In this document: positions 14,714 through 22,442 of the stretch, piece by piece | How positions within the stretch are numbered: position 1 is the stretch's first letter | Layout of the letters: each line of letters opens with the position of its first letter | Origin: Candidatus Pseudobacter hemicellulosilyticus | GTDB lineage: Bacteria > Bacteroidota > Bacteroidia > Chitinophagales > Chitinophagaceae | Assembly: GCA_029202545.1 (NCBI GenBank) | Contig: CP119311.1 | Span: forward strand, 1,488,001-1,552,000 | Direction: 5' to 3' | DNA length: 64,000 nucleotides | Made by a program: the position numbers and the translations under genes | The notes under the pieces: model-generated | Databases searched by the model: none | Seen by the model: only the letters and a program-made list of their open reading frames with translations | What the model was told of the DNA's origin: nothing

Positions 14714-17686
14714 ATGAAGACGCACCGTCCAATATTGTATGTCTTATTGTTTGCTATAGCAGGCGTTACCCTGTTTATCTGGTCGTCGTGGCGGGATAAC
14801 AAACGCTTCAAAGAAACACAGGGCTGGATCAATCACACCAACCACGTGATCCGCCAGCTCGACTATGTCCGTGCGCTTATAACCGCCGAAGAGTCGGGTA
14901 TCAGGGGTTATACCCTCACCAATAACCCCAGCTTCCTCTGGGACCTCCCCGAAGCAAATAAGAATGTGATCGCCACCGTTGATAACCTCAACGAGCTGGT
15001 ATCCAATAACCCCAAACAGAAGGTCCGGGCCCAGGAACTCAAAAAACATATCCTCCGCAAAACAGATTTTCACCGCAAACTCATAGAGCTCGATAAAAAA
15101 TCTTCCGACTCCTCTGTGATCCTTATCTCCAGCCTCACTGGCAAAAAGATCATGGACCAGATCAATAGCGTGATCAGCGAAATGCGTTCCGTAGAAAGCA
15201 GCCTGCTCCAGGAACGTATCCGGCACAATGAAATGGTGACCCGCGAATCTTTTAATACCACCCTCATCCTCGCGCTGGGGGTTACTCTCTTTGTGGCCAT
15301 CGTCCTGATCCGGCTCAACCGCGATATCTCGCTGCGACAAAAAGCAGAGAGCGACCTCCAGAAAAGTGAGGCCCGCTACCGGCAGTTTGTAGAAAATGCC
15401 GGCGTAGTCACCTTTATGACAGACCAGTCCGGGAAGTTCACTTTTATCAGCAACCAGGTGGAAGGCCTCACCGGTTTTTCTCCCGAAGAACTGCTGGGCA
15501 AGCATTTCACCTGTCTCATCACGGCCGACTATGTCCAGGTTGTCCAGCAACATTATTATAACCAGTTCTTCAACCGTACCCGGCAAACCTCGCTCGTTTT
15601 CTCCATCAACCATAAAGACACCAGCATCCGCTGGGTAGAGCAGGATGCCGTCCTGCTGACCAAGGAAGGAAAAGTGCGCGGCTTCCAGTGCGTAGTGAAA
15701 GATGTGACCGAAAAGACCCTCACCCAGTTCCGACTTAAAGAGGCCGAAGAGAAAGCCAGAGAATACCAGAACCTGGTCCAGTCCATCCTGAACAATACAC
15801 CGCTGATCATCTATATCAAAGACCTCCAGGGCCGGTATATCCTGATCAACAAACAGTTCAAGGAAACCTTTAATGTCACCGAAAGCCAGATCATCGGCAA
15901 AACTGTGCAGGAGCTTAAAGATGGCAATACCTCCACCGCCGAGAAATATGTGATTGCCGACCAACAGGTGATTGATACCCTTTCTCCGGTTGAACTGGAA
16001 GATGTTTTGCATACCCAGCGCGGCGACCGGCACCTGCTGACCATCAAATTCCCGATCTACGACCATAATGGCGATCTGTTCGGCGTCAGCGGGGTCATGA
16101 CAGATATCACGGAAATGGTAGCCAACCGGCAGGAGCTGATCGAAGCCAGGCAACTGGCAGAAGCAGCCGAGCTGCTCCAGGAACAGTTCCTGGCCAATAT
16201 GAGCCACGAGATCCGTACCCCCATGAACGGGATCATTGGTATGGCCAACCTGCTCATGGATATGCCGCTCGAAAAACTACAGAAAGAATACGTTCAGATC
16301 ATCCGGCAGTCGTCCAACAACCTGATGGTGCTGATCAATGATATCCTTGACCTCTCCAAGATCAAGGCGGGTAAGATCAGTCTCGAAAAGATCCCCTTCG
16401 ACATTGATTCTATCATCCAGCCGATGATTGCCACCTTTGAACTGAAGGCCGCCGAGAAAAATGTTGGCTTCTCCGTTTCGCTCTATCCCGATGTACCCCG
16501 TTACCTGAACGGTGATCCATATCGCCTCACCCAGGTACTCAATAATCTGCTCAGCAACGCTTTCAAGTTCACGGAAAAAGGATTTGTCACCCTGGAGATC
16601 AGCCTCGATAAGCTGCAGGGACAGCAGGCCTTTGTCCGGATCAAAGTGAGCGATTCAGGCATTGGTATCAAACACGAACAGCTCAACTATATTTTTGAAA
16701 GCTTTGCCCAGGCGGCAGCAGACACTACCCGTCGCTTCGGGGGTACCGGCCTTGGCCTGGCCATCACCAAGCGCCTGATTGAAATGCAGCAGGGCACCAT
16801 CAATGTGGTCAGCGAACTGAATTCAGGCACCACGTTCACTGTTATTATTCCGTATGTCATCTCTTCTGAAAAGGACGTGCAGAAAACGGAGATACCGCTG
16901 TCGGATTATAGTCGCAACGAAGAGCAGTTCCGCGGTAAGCATGTGCTGATAGTAGAGGATAACGAAGTAAACCAGAAAGTGATCCAGTATAACCTGGAAA
17001 GATATAAGATCAGGGTGTCAATTGCTTCCGATGGCAGCGAAGCGGTGGAATGGCTGCGCAGCAATCCCAAAGTGGATATGATCCTGATGGACCTTCACAT
17101 GCCCGTGATGGATGGGATCCAGGCCACCACTTGCATCCGCAAGGAGCTGGGCCTGCAGGTGCCGATCGTTATTCTTACCGCTGCGGCCCTCAAGAACGAA
17201 AAGCAGAAATGCCTGGACATGGGCGCCAATGATTATATCACCAAACCCCTGGCACAGGACGAACTGGAACGCTGTCTGCTCCGCTACCTCCTGCAGAGGG
17301 GGCATGTTCAGCAGGCCGGCAGGCAGGAAAAGAATGGGACACACAAAGATTTTGACCTGACCGATCTGTTACAATTGCAGGATCCCGAAAGTATCCGCAT
17401 TGTATACGATATGTTTGAAGCCACCCTGCCACCCGGTCTTCAGGAACTCAAAGAGCGGGCCATTAACAAAGATTGGAACGCCGTTTATGAACAGGCGCAC
17501 AAGCTGAAAGGAAGCCTTGGTATTATCCAGGTGAAGGAATTGCTGGGCAATATGGCCACCATTGAAAGCCATGCCAAGCAGAAAACAAATCTTGGAGAGA
17601 TATTGCCGATGATTGAAGAATCTATCTCTACTTTCCACGAAGTGCTACCGCAGATCAGGGTAGCTATTGAAGAAGAAACGGCTTAA
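14714..17686 (+). CDS. Hybrid sensor histidine kinase (CHASE3-PAS-PAS-HisKA-HATPase-REC-HPt)
   Basis: A 990-residue multi-domain kinase that passes phosphate His-Asp-His within one chain. An N-terminal transmembrane helix (about 7-24), a CHASE3-like extracellular domain to about 175, and a second helix (about 180-200) come first. Two PAS domains follow (about 218-335, 355-475). The phosphoacceptor is in MSHEIRTPMNGIIGMA (His498). The ATPase N, G1 and G2 boxes appear as NNLLSNAFKFT, DSGIGI and GGTGLGLAI. The receiver phosphoacceptor is ILMDLHMP (Asp793). The HPt site is AHKLKGSLG (His929). No DNA-binding output domain and no adjacent response regulator, so the downstream partner is elsewhere. 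Its end overlaps the convergent Rieske gene by 4 bases. Confidence 0.95.
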   Translation: MKTHRPILYVLLFAIAGVTLFIWSSWRDNKRFKETQGWINHTNHVIRQLDYVRALITAEESGIRGYTLTNNPSFLWDLPEANKNVIATVDNLNELVSNNPKQKVRAQELKKHILRKTDFHRKLIELDKKSSDSSVILISSLTGKKIMDQINSVISEMRSVESSLLQERIRHNEMVTRESFNTTLILALGVTLFVAIVLIRLNRDISLRQKAESDLQKSEARYRQFVENAGVVTFMTDQSGKFTFISNQVEGLTGFSPEELLGKHFTCLITADYVQVVQQHYYNQFFNRTRQTSLVFSINHKDTSIRWVEQDAVLLTKEGKVRGFQCVVKDVTEKTLTQFRLKEAEEKAREYQNLVQSILNNTPLIIYIKDLQGRYILINKQFKETFNVTESQIIGKTVQELKDGNTSTAEKYVIADQQVIDTLSPVELEDVLHTQRGDRHLLTIKFPIYDHNGDLFGVSGVMTDITEMVANRQELIEARQLAEAAELLQEQFLANMSHEIRTPMNGIIGMANLLMDMPLEKLQKEYVQIIRQSSNNLMVLINDILDLSKIKAGKISLEKIPFDIDSIIQPMIATFELKAAEKNVGFSVSLYPDVPRYLNGDPYRLTQVLNNLLSNAFKFTEKGFVTLEISLDKLQGQQAFVRIKVSDSGIGIKHEQLNYIFESFAQAAADTTRRFGGTGLGLAITKRLIEMQQGTINVVSELNSGTTFTVIIPYVISSEKDVQKTEIPLSDYSRNEEQFRGKHVLIVEDNEVNQKVIQYNLERYKIRVSIASDGSEAVEWLRSNPKVDMILMDLHMPVMDGIQATTCIRKELGLQVPIVILTAAALKNEKQKCLDMGANDYITKPLAQDELERCLLRYLLQRGHVQQAGRQEKNGTHKDFDLTDLLQLQDPESIRIVYDMFEATLPPGLQELKERAINKDWNAVYEQAHKLKGSLGIIQVKELLGNMATIESHAKQKTNLGEILPMIEESISTFHEVLPQIRVAIEEETA

Positions 17687-18042
17687 GATAACCAGCTGAA
17701 CAGCCCGCCTTCCTCCATTCCCATATACAAACCATCTTCCTGCAACTGCACAGGATAGGTCTTCAGGTAATAGCCTTCGCCACTGGTATTGCGGCCGTTC
17801 CTGAGGCTGAACTTATACCGGTGCAGCGGACAGACCACATTGCCCGCCATATCGATATACCCATCGGTCATGGGTGCGCCGGCATGCGGGCATTTGTAGG
17901 CAAAGCCATACCAGTTGTCCTGGTGCCTGGCTACGCAGACTTTCTTACCTTTTACTTCCACCACAGCAATACTGTTGTCCCCGGCCAGCAGTTCCTGCCC
18001 GCTTTCTGCGATCTTATGCCAGGTATATTTTTTCTCCGCCAT
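17683..18042 (-). CDS. Rieske 2Fe-2S domain protein
   Basis: A 119-residue small soluble Rieske protein, ferredoxin-like, of the kind that feeds electrons to oxygenases or reductases. Cluster ligands are the pairs CPHAG (first Cys/His) and CPLHRYKF (second Cys/His), with a GxP-containing loop between. Start is the ATG at 18042, which overlaps the last base of the hflX stop (TGATG), so translation is coupled; the TTG at 18045 is unlikely. No oxygenase is adjacent, and linkage to hflX may be only transcriptional. Confidence 0.9.
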   Translation of the reverse strand: MAEKKYTWHKIAESGQELLAGDNSIAVVEVKGKKVCVARHQDNWYGFAYKCPHAGAPMTDGYIDMAGNVVCPLHRYKFSLRNGRNTSGEGYYLKTYPVQLQEDGLYMGMEEGGLFSWLS

Positions 18043-19229
18043 CAAAAAAAACCCGTTTTATAGGGATAGCGGATCTTATAGAGTTCTTTTACTTTGTCCA
18101 GGATAGTAGCCCGCAGTTCTTCCAGGTTGCGTCTTTCCAGGGCAGAGATAAAAACGCAATTGCCTTGCAGTTCGTTCTGCCAGCGTTCTTTCAGCTCATT
18201 CAGGATCTCTGTGCGTACTTCCTCTTCCAGCCAGGGATCGAAAGTATTCTTCTCGTAAAGATCCATCTTGTTGAAAATGGTGATCACTGGTTTGTCGAAC
18301 GCATTCAGTTCCTGCAGGGTGCTGTTCACAATGCCGAGCTGGTCTTCATACTGGGCATGGGAAGTGTCTACTACATGCAGCAGGATATCGGCTTCGCGTA
18401 CTTCATCCAGGGTGCTTTTGAAGCTCTCCACCAGGTGGTGAGGCAACTTGCGGATAAAACCTACTGTATCGCTGAGCAGGAAAGGCGTGGTCTCATACAC
18501 CACTTTACGGGTGGTGGTGTCCAGGGTGGCGAATAATTTGTTTTCGGCAAAGACCTCGCTCTTACTGAGCAGGTTCATAATGGTGGATTTACCCACGTTG
18601 GTATACCCTACCAGGGCTACGCGGATGAACTCGCCGCGGTCCTTGCGCTGGATAAATGCCTGTTTGTCGATCTCGGCCAGCCGGCGGCGCAGCAGGGCAA
18701 TTTTATCCTTAACGATCCGGCGGTCGGTTTCAATCTCCGTTTCACCGGGACCCCGTGTGCCGATACCACCGCCTAAACGTTCCAGGTGTTTCCACATCCC
18801 TTTCAGGCGGGGGAGCAGGTACTGGTACTGGGCCAGTTCCACCTGTGTTTTGGCCTGGGCCGTTTTGGCCCTGCGTGCAAATATGTCGAGGATCAGGTCG
18901 GAGCGATCAATGGTCTTTACACCCAGGGCTTTTTCAATATTGCTGATCTGGGAGCCGCTCAGCTCATCGTCAAAGATGACGATGCCAATATCCTTATCGG
19001 CTATATATTTTTGGATCTCCTCCAGTTTACCCTTGCCCACAAAGGTCCGGCTGTCCGGGTGCTGAAGTCTCTGCATATACCTTTTAACGGCTTTGGCGCC
19101 GGCGGTCTCTGCCAGAAAGGCCAGCTCTTCCAGGTATTCTTTAACCTGCGGCTCTGTCTGGTCCTTATGCACCAACCCTACCAGTACGGCCTTCTCTTCC
19201 TGTTGAATTACTTTCTTGTTCTCTAACAA
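18042..19229 (-). CDS. hflX: GTPase HflX
   Basis: A 395-residue ribosome-associated GTPase that helps split stalled or heat-damaged ribosomes. The N-terminal HflX domain includes DSRTFVGKGKLEEI and IVIFDDELSGSQ, then GGIGTRGPGETEIETDRR and a coiled stretch. The G domain shows G1 GYTNVGKST, G3 DTVGF, G4 NKMD and G5 around FISAL. The C-terminus is short. The ATG at 19229 follows a TACCTTTG -7 box (19257-19250) by 20 bases. It shares a transcript with the Rieske gene through a TGATG overlap. Confidence 0.95.
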   Translation of the reverse strand: MLENKKVIQQEEKAVLVGLVHKDQTEPQVKEYLEELAFLAETAGAKAVKRYMQRLQHPDSRTFVGKGKLEEIQKYIADKDIGIVIFDDELSGSQISNIEKALGVKTIDRSDLILDIFARRAKTAQAKTQVELAQYQYLLPRLKGMWKHLERLGGGIGTRGPGETEIETDRRIVKDKIALLRRRLAEIDKQAFIQRKDRGEFIRVALVGYTNVGKSTIMNLLSKSEVFAENKLFATLDTTTRKVVYETTPFLLSDTVGFIRKLPHHLVESFKSTLDEVREADILLHVVDTSHAQYEDQLGIVNSTLQELNAFDKPVITIFNKMDLYEKNTFDPWLEEEVRTEILNELKERWQNELQGNCVFISALERRNLEELRATILDKVKELYKIRYPYKTGFF

Positions 19230-19249
19230 CGCAAATTCTTTTAGTGCTG

Positions 19250-19257
19250 CAAAGGTA
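19250..19257 (-). promoter_or_regulatory. -7 box TACCTTTG for hflX
   Basis: Exact TAnnTTTG on the minus strand, 20 bases before the hflX ATG. Confidence 0.55.
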
Positions 19258-19475
19258 AAAAGGGGAAAGCAGGATCGGTAAAAAATCCCGTTTTTAAGGA
19301 AAATGGGGAGAAAAGGGAGGGTATATCGGAAAATTGCCGCCTGACAGAAGCTCCGGGCATAGCTGTGTTCCTTTTCAAAATGGGGAATCTGTCAATAAAG
19401 AACTGGTGTGGTAAAGCGGCGCCAGACAGTCGGCATCAGCTGGTCAGGCAATAAGTACCCTGATCTCAGGTCCGA

Positions 19476-19880
19476 GTCGGTACAACGCTGTTTTTCTGAA
19501 GACGCCAGGAAGTGTTTGCAGACAGAAAAATGAGCCAGTACAACTGTGGACCCGTCAGACCAGCACAAATACCAAGGTAATGTAAGTTGACAAAAAATGG
19601 GCCGGGTGCAACGATGGACCGTCAGACCCGCATAAATACAAGGGAGTATAAGTAGACAGAAAAATGTGCCGGTACAACTGTGGACCCGTCAGACCAGCAC
19701 GGATCCCAAGGTAATGTAAGTTGACAAAAAATGGGCCGGGTATAACTGTGGACCAGCAGACAGCACGGAAACCAGGGGAGTGTAAGCAGAAAGAAAATGG
19801 ACGGGTATAACCGTGGCCGCAGACCAGCGCGGATGCCAAGGCTGTGTAAGCAGACAGGCAAATGGGCCGGTACAACGGGT
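19476..19880. repeat. Six-copy degenerate tandem repeat, about 67-bp period
   Basis: Units start at about 19476, 19534, 19601, 19668, 19735, 19801 and a partial one at 19866. Each opens with GCCGGTACAACTGTGG-like sequence, has CAGACCAGCACGG and CCAAGG in the middle, and ends with GTAAGTTGACAAAAAATGG-like sequence. Units measure 67, 67, 67, 66 and 65 bases. Because 67 is not a multiple of 3, the repeat is unlikely to be coding. Copies 2 and 4 are nearly identical, which suggests recent unit exchange. The stretch 19258-19475 before it holds no gene I can support. Confidence 0.85.
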
Positions 19881-19910
19881 TGGGCCTTCTTGAGATCCTG
19901 ACTAAAAGCA

Positions 19911-19936
19911 AAAAAAATCCCCGCCCGAAGGCAGGG
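19911..19936 (-). terminator. Terminator of the beta-barrel gene
   Basis: Minus strand CCCTGCC-TTCG-GGCGGGG followed by ATTTTTTT. Sited 27 bases beyond the stop of the gene ending at 19963. Confidence 0.85.
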
Positions 19937-19962
19937 ATCAATCAGTTGTATCAGTCACACCT

Positions 19963-20745
19963 TTATAAGCCGCTCAGCGATATGCCTATCTGGAATGGGC
20001 GGACATCGGGTCCCTGTCCTTCCTTGATAAAGGAGTTGATCTGGTAAGAACCCCATAAGCCGAGGTTGCCATAACCAGCCCGCAGGGTAGCTGCCAGACG
20101 GGTGCCGTTAAAATATCTTTTGGATTTTTCTTTGTCGGTATAGGCGTTGATGGTGTTGCCGGCCCTGTTCTGGAGGTTCTTGCCTTTGGTCTGAGCGCTC
20201 AGCAGTGTACCGATCTTGGCGCCCACAGCCAGTTTCCAGCTTTTGTTGGAATTTTCCGGGTTGAGCACATAGCGCAGTTCCACCGGGATCTCAGCGAAAG
20301 TGGTGGCCAGCTTGTATTTTTTAAAGTGGTTGGTATCGGAAACGTTGTAGAATCCGAGTGTATTGGCTTTGCGACCGGTGATATCAATATCGGTTTTATC
20401 GAAGAACATATTGTCGGTTCCCAGTCCGGCGCCGATCCCTACGCTCCAGCGCGGGTCAGATTTGAAGGGGAAATCGAACATGAAATACATGTTAAAAGTT
20501 CTGGGCAGCCCTTTGGTGTTGATGGTGTCAGGCATACTGGACCATGCGTTGTACCCCAGCTGCAGCATGAAATGGTCATTGGCACGGCGTCCCAGGTTAA
20601 CCTGGCTCCAGTCCTTTTTGGCTTTGGGAGCTTTGGTTGTTTTGGTCGTGGATGCCACGGGAGTGGGCTCAACAGCAGTGGAATCCTGGGCAGTTACAGC
20701 AGTTACACAGGCTACGGTAAAGAACAGTGTCAGAAATTTTTTCAT
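19963..20745 (-). CDS. Outer-membrane beta-barrel protein
   Basis: About 260 residues. A signal peptide MKKFLTLFFTVACVTAVTAQ is followed by a Thr/Pro/Ala/Lys-rich linker, then about 200 residues of alternating aromatic and polar strands (HFMLQLGYNAW, WSVGIGAGLGTDN, AEIPVELRYVL, AATLRAGYGNLGLWGSY). It ends in IGISLSGL as in PorT-like/OMP_b-brl proteins. I chose the second Met (20745): a TACTTTTG -7 box at 20771-20764 would place the transcript start after the upstream Met. Probably a monocistronic structural or transport barrel; substrate unknown. Confidence 0.85.
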   Translation of the reverse strand: MKKFLTLFFTVACVTAVTAQDSTAVEPTPVASTTKTTKAPKAKKDWSQVNLGRRANDHFMLQLGYNAWSSMPDTINTKGLPRTFNMYFMFDFPFKSDPRWSVGIGAGLGTDNMFFDKTDIDITGRKANTLGFYNVSDTNHFKKYKLATTFAEIPVELRYVLNPENSNKSWKLAVGAKIGTLLSAQTKGKNLQNRAGNTINAYTDKEKSKRYFNGTRLAATLRAGYGNLGLWGSYQINSFIKEGQGPDVRPFQIGISLSGL

Positions 20746-20763
20746 ACCAGTTGAATAATTGTT

Positions 20764-20771
20764 CAAAAGTA
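20764..20771 (-). promoter_or_regulatory. -7 box TACTTTTG of the beta-barrel gene
   Basis: Exact TAnnTTTG on the minus strand, 18 bases before the chosen ATG at 20745. It argues against the upstream start at 20766. Confidence 0.55.
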
Positions 20772-21060
20772 TCTTTCCCGGGGTTAATGAAAGGTTAAGG
20801 TTAAACCCCGGCTACTTTTGGGCGGCAATTTATAGTGTTTCGTCGAGTTTTAGGGTAAATTGTTTCAAAAGGCAGGAGGAAGGCCGGTTTCCTATCCACA
20901 AACCTGCCAGCAATATACCCATCCCTCCCACTGACCTCCATCTCCGCAAGCCACCTGCAATGCACCAGCCCCTGGTTCGTCCAATAAATCTCTCAGGCAG
21001 GGATTCCCCTGCAAAACCCGGCAAATAATAAATCTGCCTTTTCCCGGCGCTCACAGGGAA
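20772..21060. other. Divergent intergenic region with one dispersed GGACGAACC motif
   Basis: No gene recognised. Contains TGGTTCGTCCAATAA (20973-20987), the complement of the motif also seen near 26.7, 44.3, 44.5, 59.1 and 61.2 kb. Confidence 0.5.
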
Positions 21061-21068
21061 TAGTTTTG
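21061..21068 (+). promoter_or_regulatory. -7 box TAGTTTTG of the lipoprotein gene
   Basis: Exact TAnnTTTG, 13 bases before the ATG at 21082. Confidence 0.5.
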
Positions 21069-21081
21069 AAACAAAAACACG

Positions 21082-21681
21082 ATGATTACAATTAAGGTAT
21101 TGCGCCCCCTGCAACAGGGCGCCTGGCTGCTGGCCATTGCACTGATCAGTTTTGGCTGCAAAAAAGACAAGGGCGGCGATGATGACGGGGATGAGCCCGC
21201 GGCCGATGACTATTATGTCAGCTTCAAGGCCAATGGCAACCCGGTAAAATATACCAGTAGCGCCAGCGCCCAGCTGGGTCAGCTATCCGGCGATCAGCTT
21301 TATTCAGCCACCATGCAGGGCTACCAGAACCTGGTAGCGCCTACCCAGGAGCTGATGGGGCTGATCCTCTGGGATAAGCAGGCCCTTTCCACCAGGACCT
21401 ACGCCAATGCCAACCTGGTCAAAAAGGGGAATGGCGATGAGCTCATCCAGGTGGTGGTCACCTATGTGGACAGCAATAAGGATAGCTATCAGTCCATGCG
21501 TGTTACCTCTACCGTGCCGCCATTGGATAAAGTGGTGTCTGATGTGCAGGTTACTTTCACAACGCTGACAGCCTCCCGCGTCAGCGGCAGTTTTTCCGGT
21601 ACCCTGTACAAGGTCACCGATCCTACGCTTACTGCAAAAATGGTGATCACTGAAGGTAAGTTCAACCTGAAAAGGCTATAA
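21082..21681 (+). CDS. Hypothetical lipoprotein
   Basis: A 199-residue exported protein. A hydrophobic signal ends in a lipobox LISFGC, so Cys26 should be lipidated. A charged linker of Lys/Asp/Gly follows and then about 150 residues with many Thr/Ser and beta-like alternation (YYVSFKANGNPVKYTSSASA, VQVTFTTLTASRVSGSFSGT). This matches the style of many Bacteroidota cell-surface lipoproteins with a small beta-sandwich, but I recognise no specific family. It stands alone; its stop is 1 base from the convergent response-regulator gene. Confidence 0.75.
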   Translation: MITIKVLRPLQQGAWLLAIALISFGCKKDKGGDDDGDEPAADDYYVSFKANGNPVKYTSSASAQLGQLSGDQLYSATMQGYQNLVAPTQELMGLILWDKQALSTRTYANANLVKKGNGDELIQVVVTYVDSNKDSYQSMRVTSTVPPLDKVVSDVQVTFTTLTASRVSGSFSGTLYKVTDPTLTAKMVITEGKFNLKRL

Positions 21682-21682
21682 G

Positions 21683-22432
21683 CTATTCCATCAGTTTTTT
21701 CAGGAAAGCTTCCTTGCGGCGCGAAGAAACTTCTACTTCGGAATCGTCGGACATGACCACATAGCCGCCCTTACCCTTGTTGTAGCTTTTGATATAGGCA
21801 ATATTGACCAGGTGGGAATTGTGTACGCGGAAAAAATTGTAATCGTTCAGCATGCCTTCAAACTCTTTCAGGGTTTTGGCTACTACCATGGTCTGCCCAT
21901 CCTTTAAATAAAAGGTGGTGTAGTTGACCTGGCTCTGGCAGCGGATGATATCGCTGACCTGGACAAATACCAATCCGTTCATGACCGGCACACAGATCTT
22001 TTTGGTAGCGCCCTGAAGGTCTTTTAAATTATGCAACAGGGCATCCAGCCTGGCGGCGGTATGGTGGTCCTGTTGCCTGCCTGTTATTCTGGTCAGTGCC
22101 TCCTGGAGCTGGTCCGGGTCAATGGGTTTAAGCAGGTAATCCAGTGCGCTGAAACGAAAAGCGGGTACGGCATACTGATCATAGGCCGTGGTAAAAATGA
22201 TCTCGAAATCTTTCTGTTCCAGCTGGCCCAGCAGATCAAAGGCTGTCTGTTCCTGCAGTTGAATGTCCAGGAATACCAGCTGTGGCCTATGTTCCCGGAT
22301 AGCCTGAAGACCTTCCGCTACAGAGCCGGCCACCGCCACCACCCGTACTGCAAGGGGAGCCTGCTGCTGAAGTAACCCCTGCAAACGCTGTACGCAGTGT
22401 TGTTCATCTTCTATAATGATAGCTTTGATCAT
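21683..22432 (-). CDS. LytTR-family response regulator
   Basis: A 249-residue two-component regulator. The receiver domain has the acidic pair IIIEDEQH, the phosphoacceptor LVFLDIQL (about Asp56) and the Thr/Lys stretch IFTTAY ... YLLKPI. The C-terminal LytTR DNA-binding domain includes VQVSDIIRCQSQVNYTTFYL, NFFRVHNSHLVNI and SRRKEAFLKKL. It follows its kinase partner (22443-24530) with a 10-base gap, the usual order in Bacteroidota. Targets are not visible; the lipoprotein gene across the shared 3' end is not an obvious one. Confidence 0.95.
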   Translation of the reverse strand: MIKAIIIEDEQHCVQRLQGLLQQQAPLAVRVVAVAGSVAEGLQAIREHRPQLVFLDIQLQEQTAFDLLGQLEQKDFEIIFTTAYDQYAVPAFRFSALDYLLKPIDPDQLQEALTRITGRQQDHHTAARLDALLHNLKDLQGATKKICVPVMNGLVFVQVSDIIRCQSQVNYTTFYLKDGQTMVVAKTLKEFEGMLNDYNFFRVHNSHLVNIAYIKSYNKGKGGYVVMSDDSEVEVSSRRKEAFLKKLME

Positions 22433-22442
22433 GGGTACTAAA

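Noticed and set aside
14744..16207. 487-residue minus-strand frame
   Set aside because: Complement of the hybrid kinase gene; no family motif.
19476..19880. CRISPR array
   Set aside because: Units are contiguous and degenerate with no unique spacers, and there are no cas genes.
19555..19941. 128-residue minus-strand frame with repeated motifs
   Set aside because: The repeats come from the 67-bp tandem array; the period is not a multiple of 3, so the peptide repeats shift frame.
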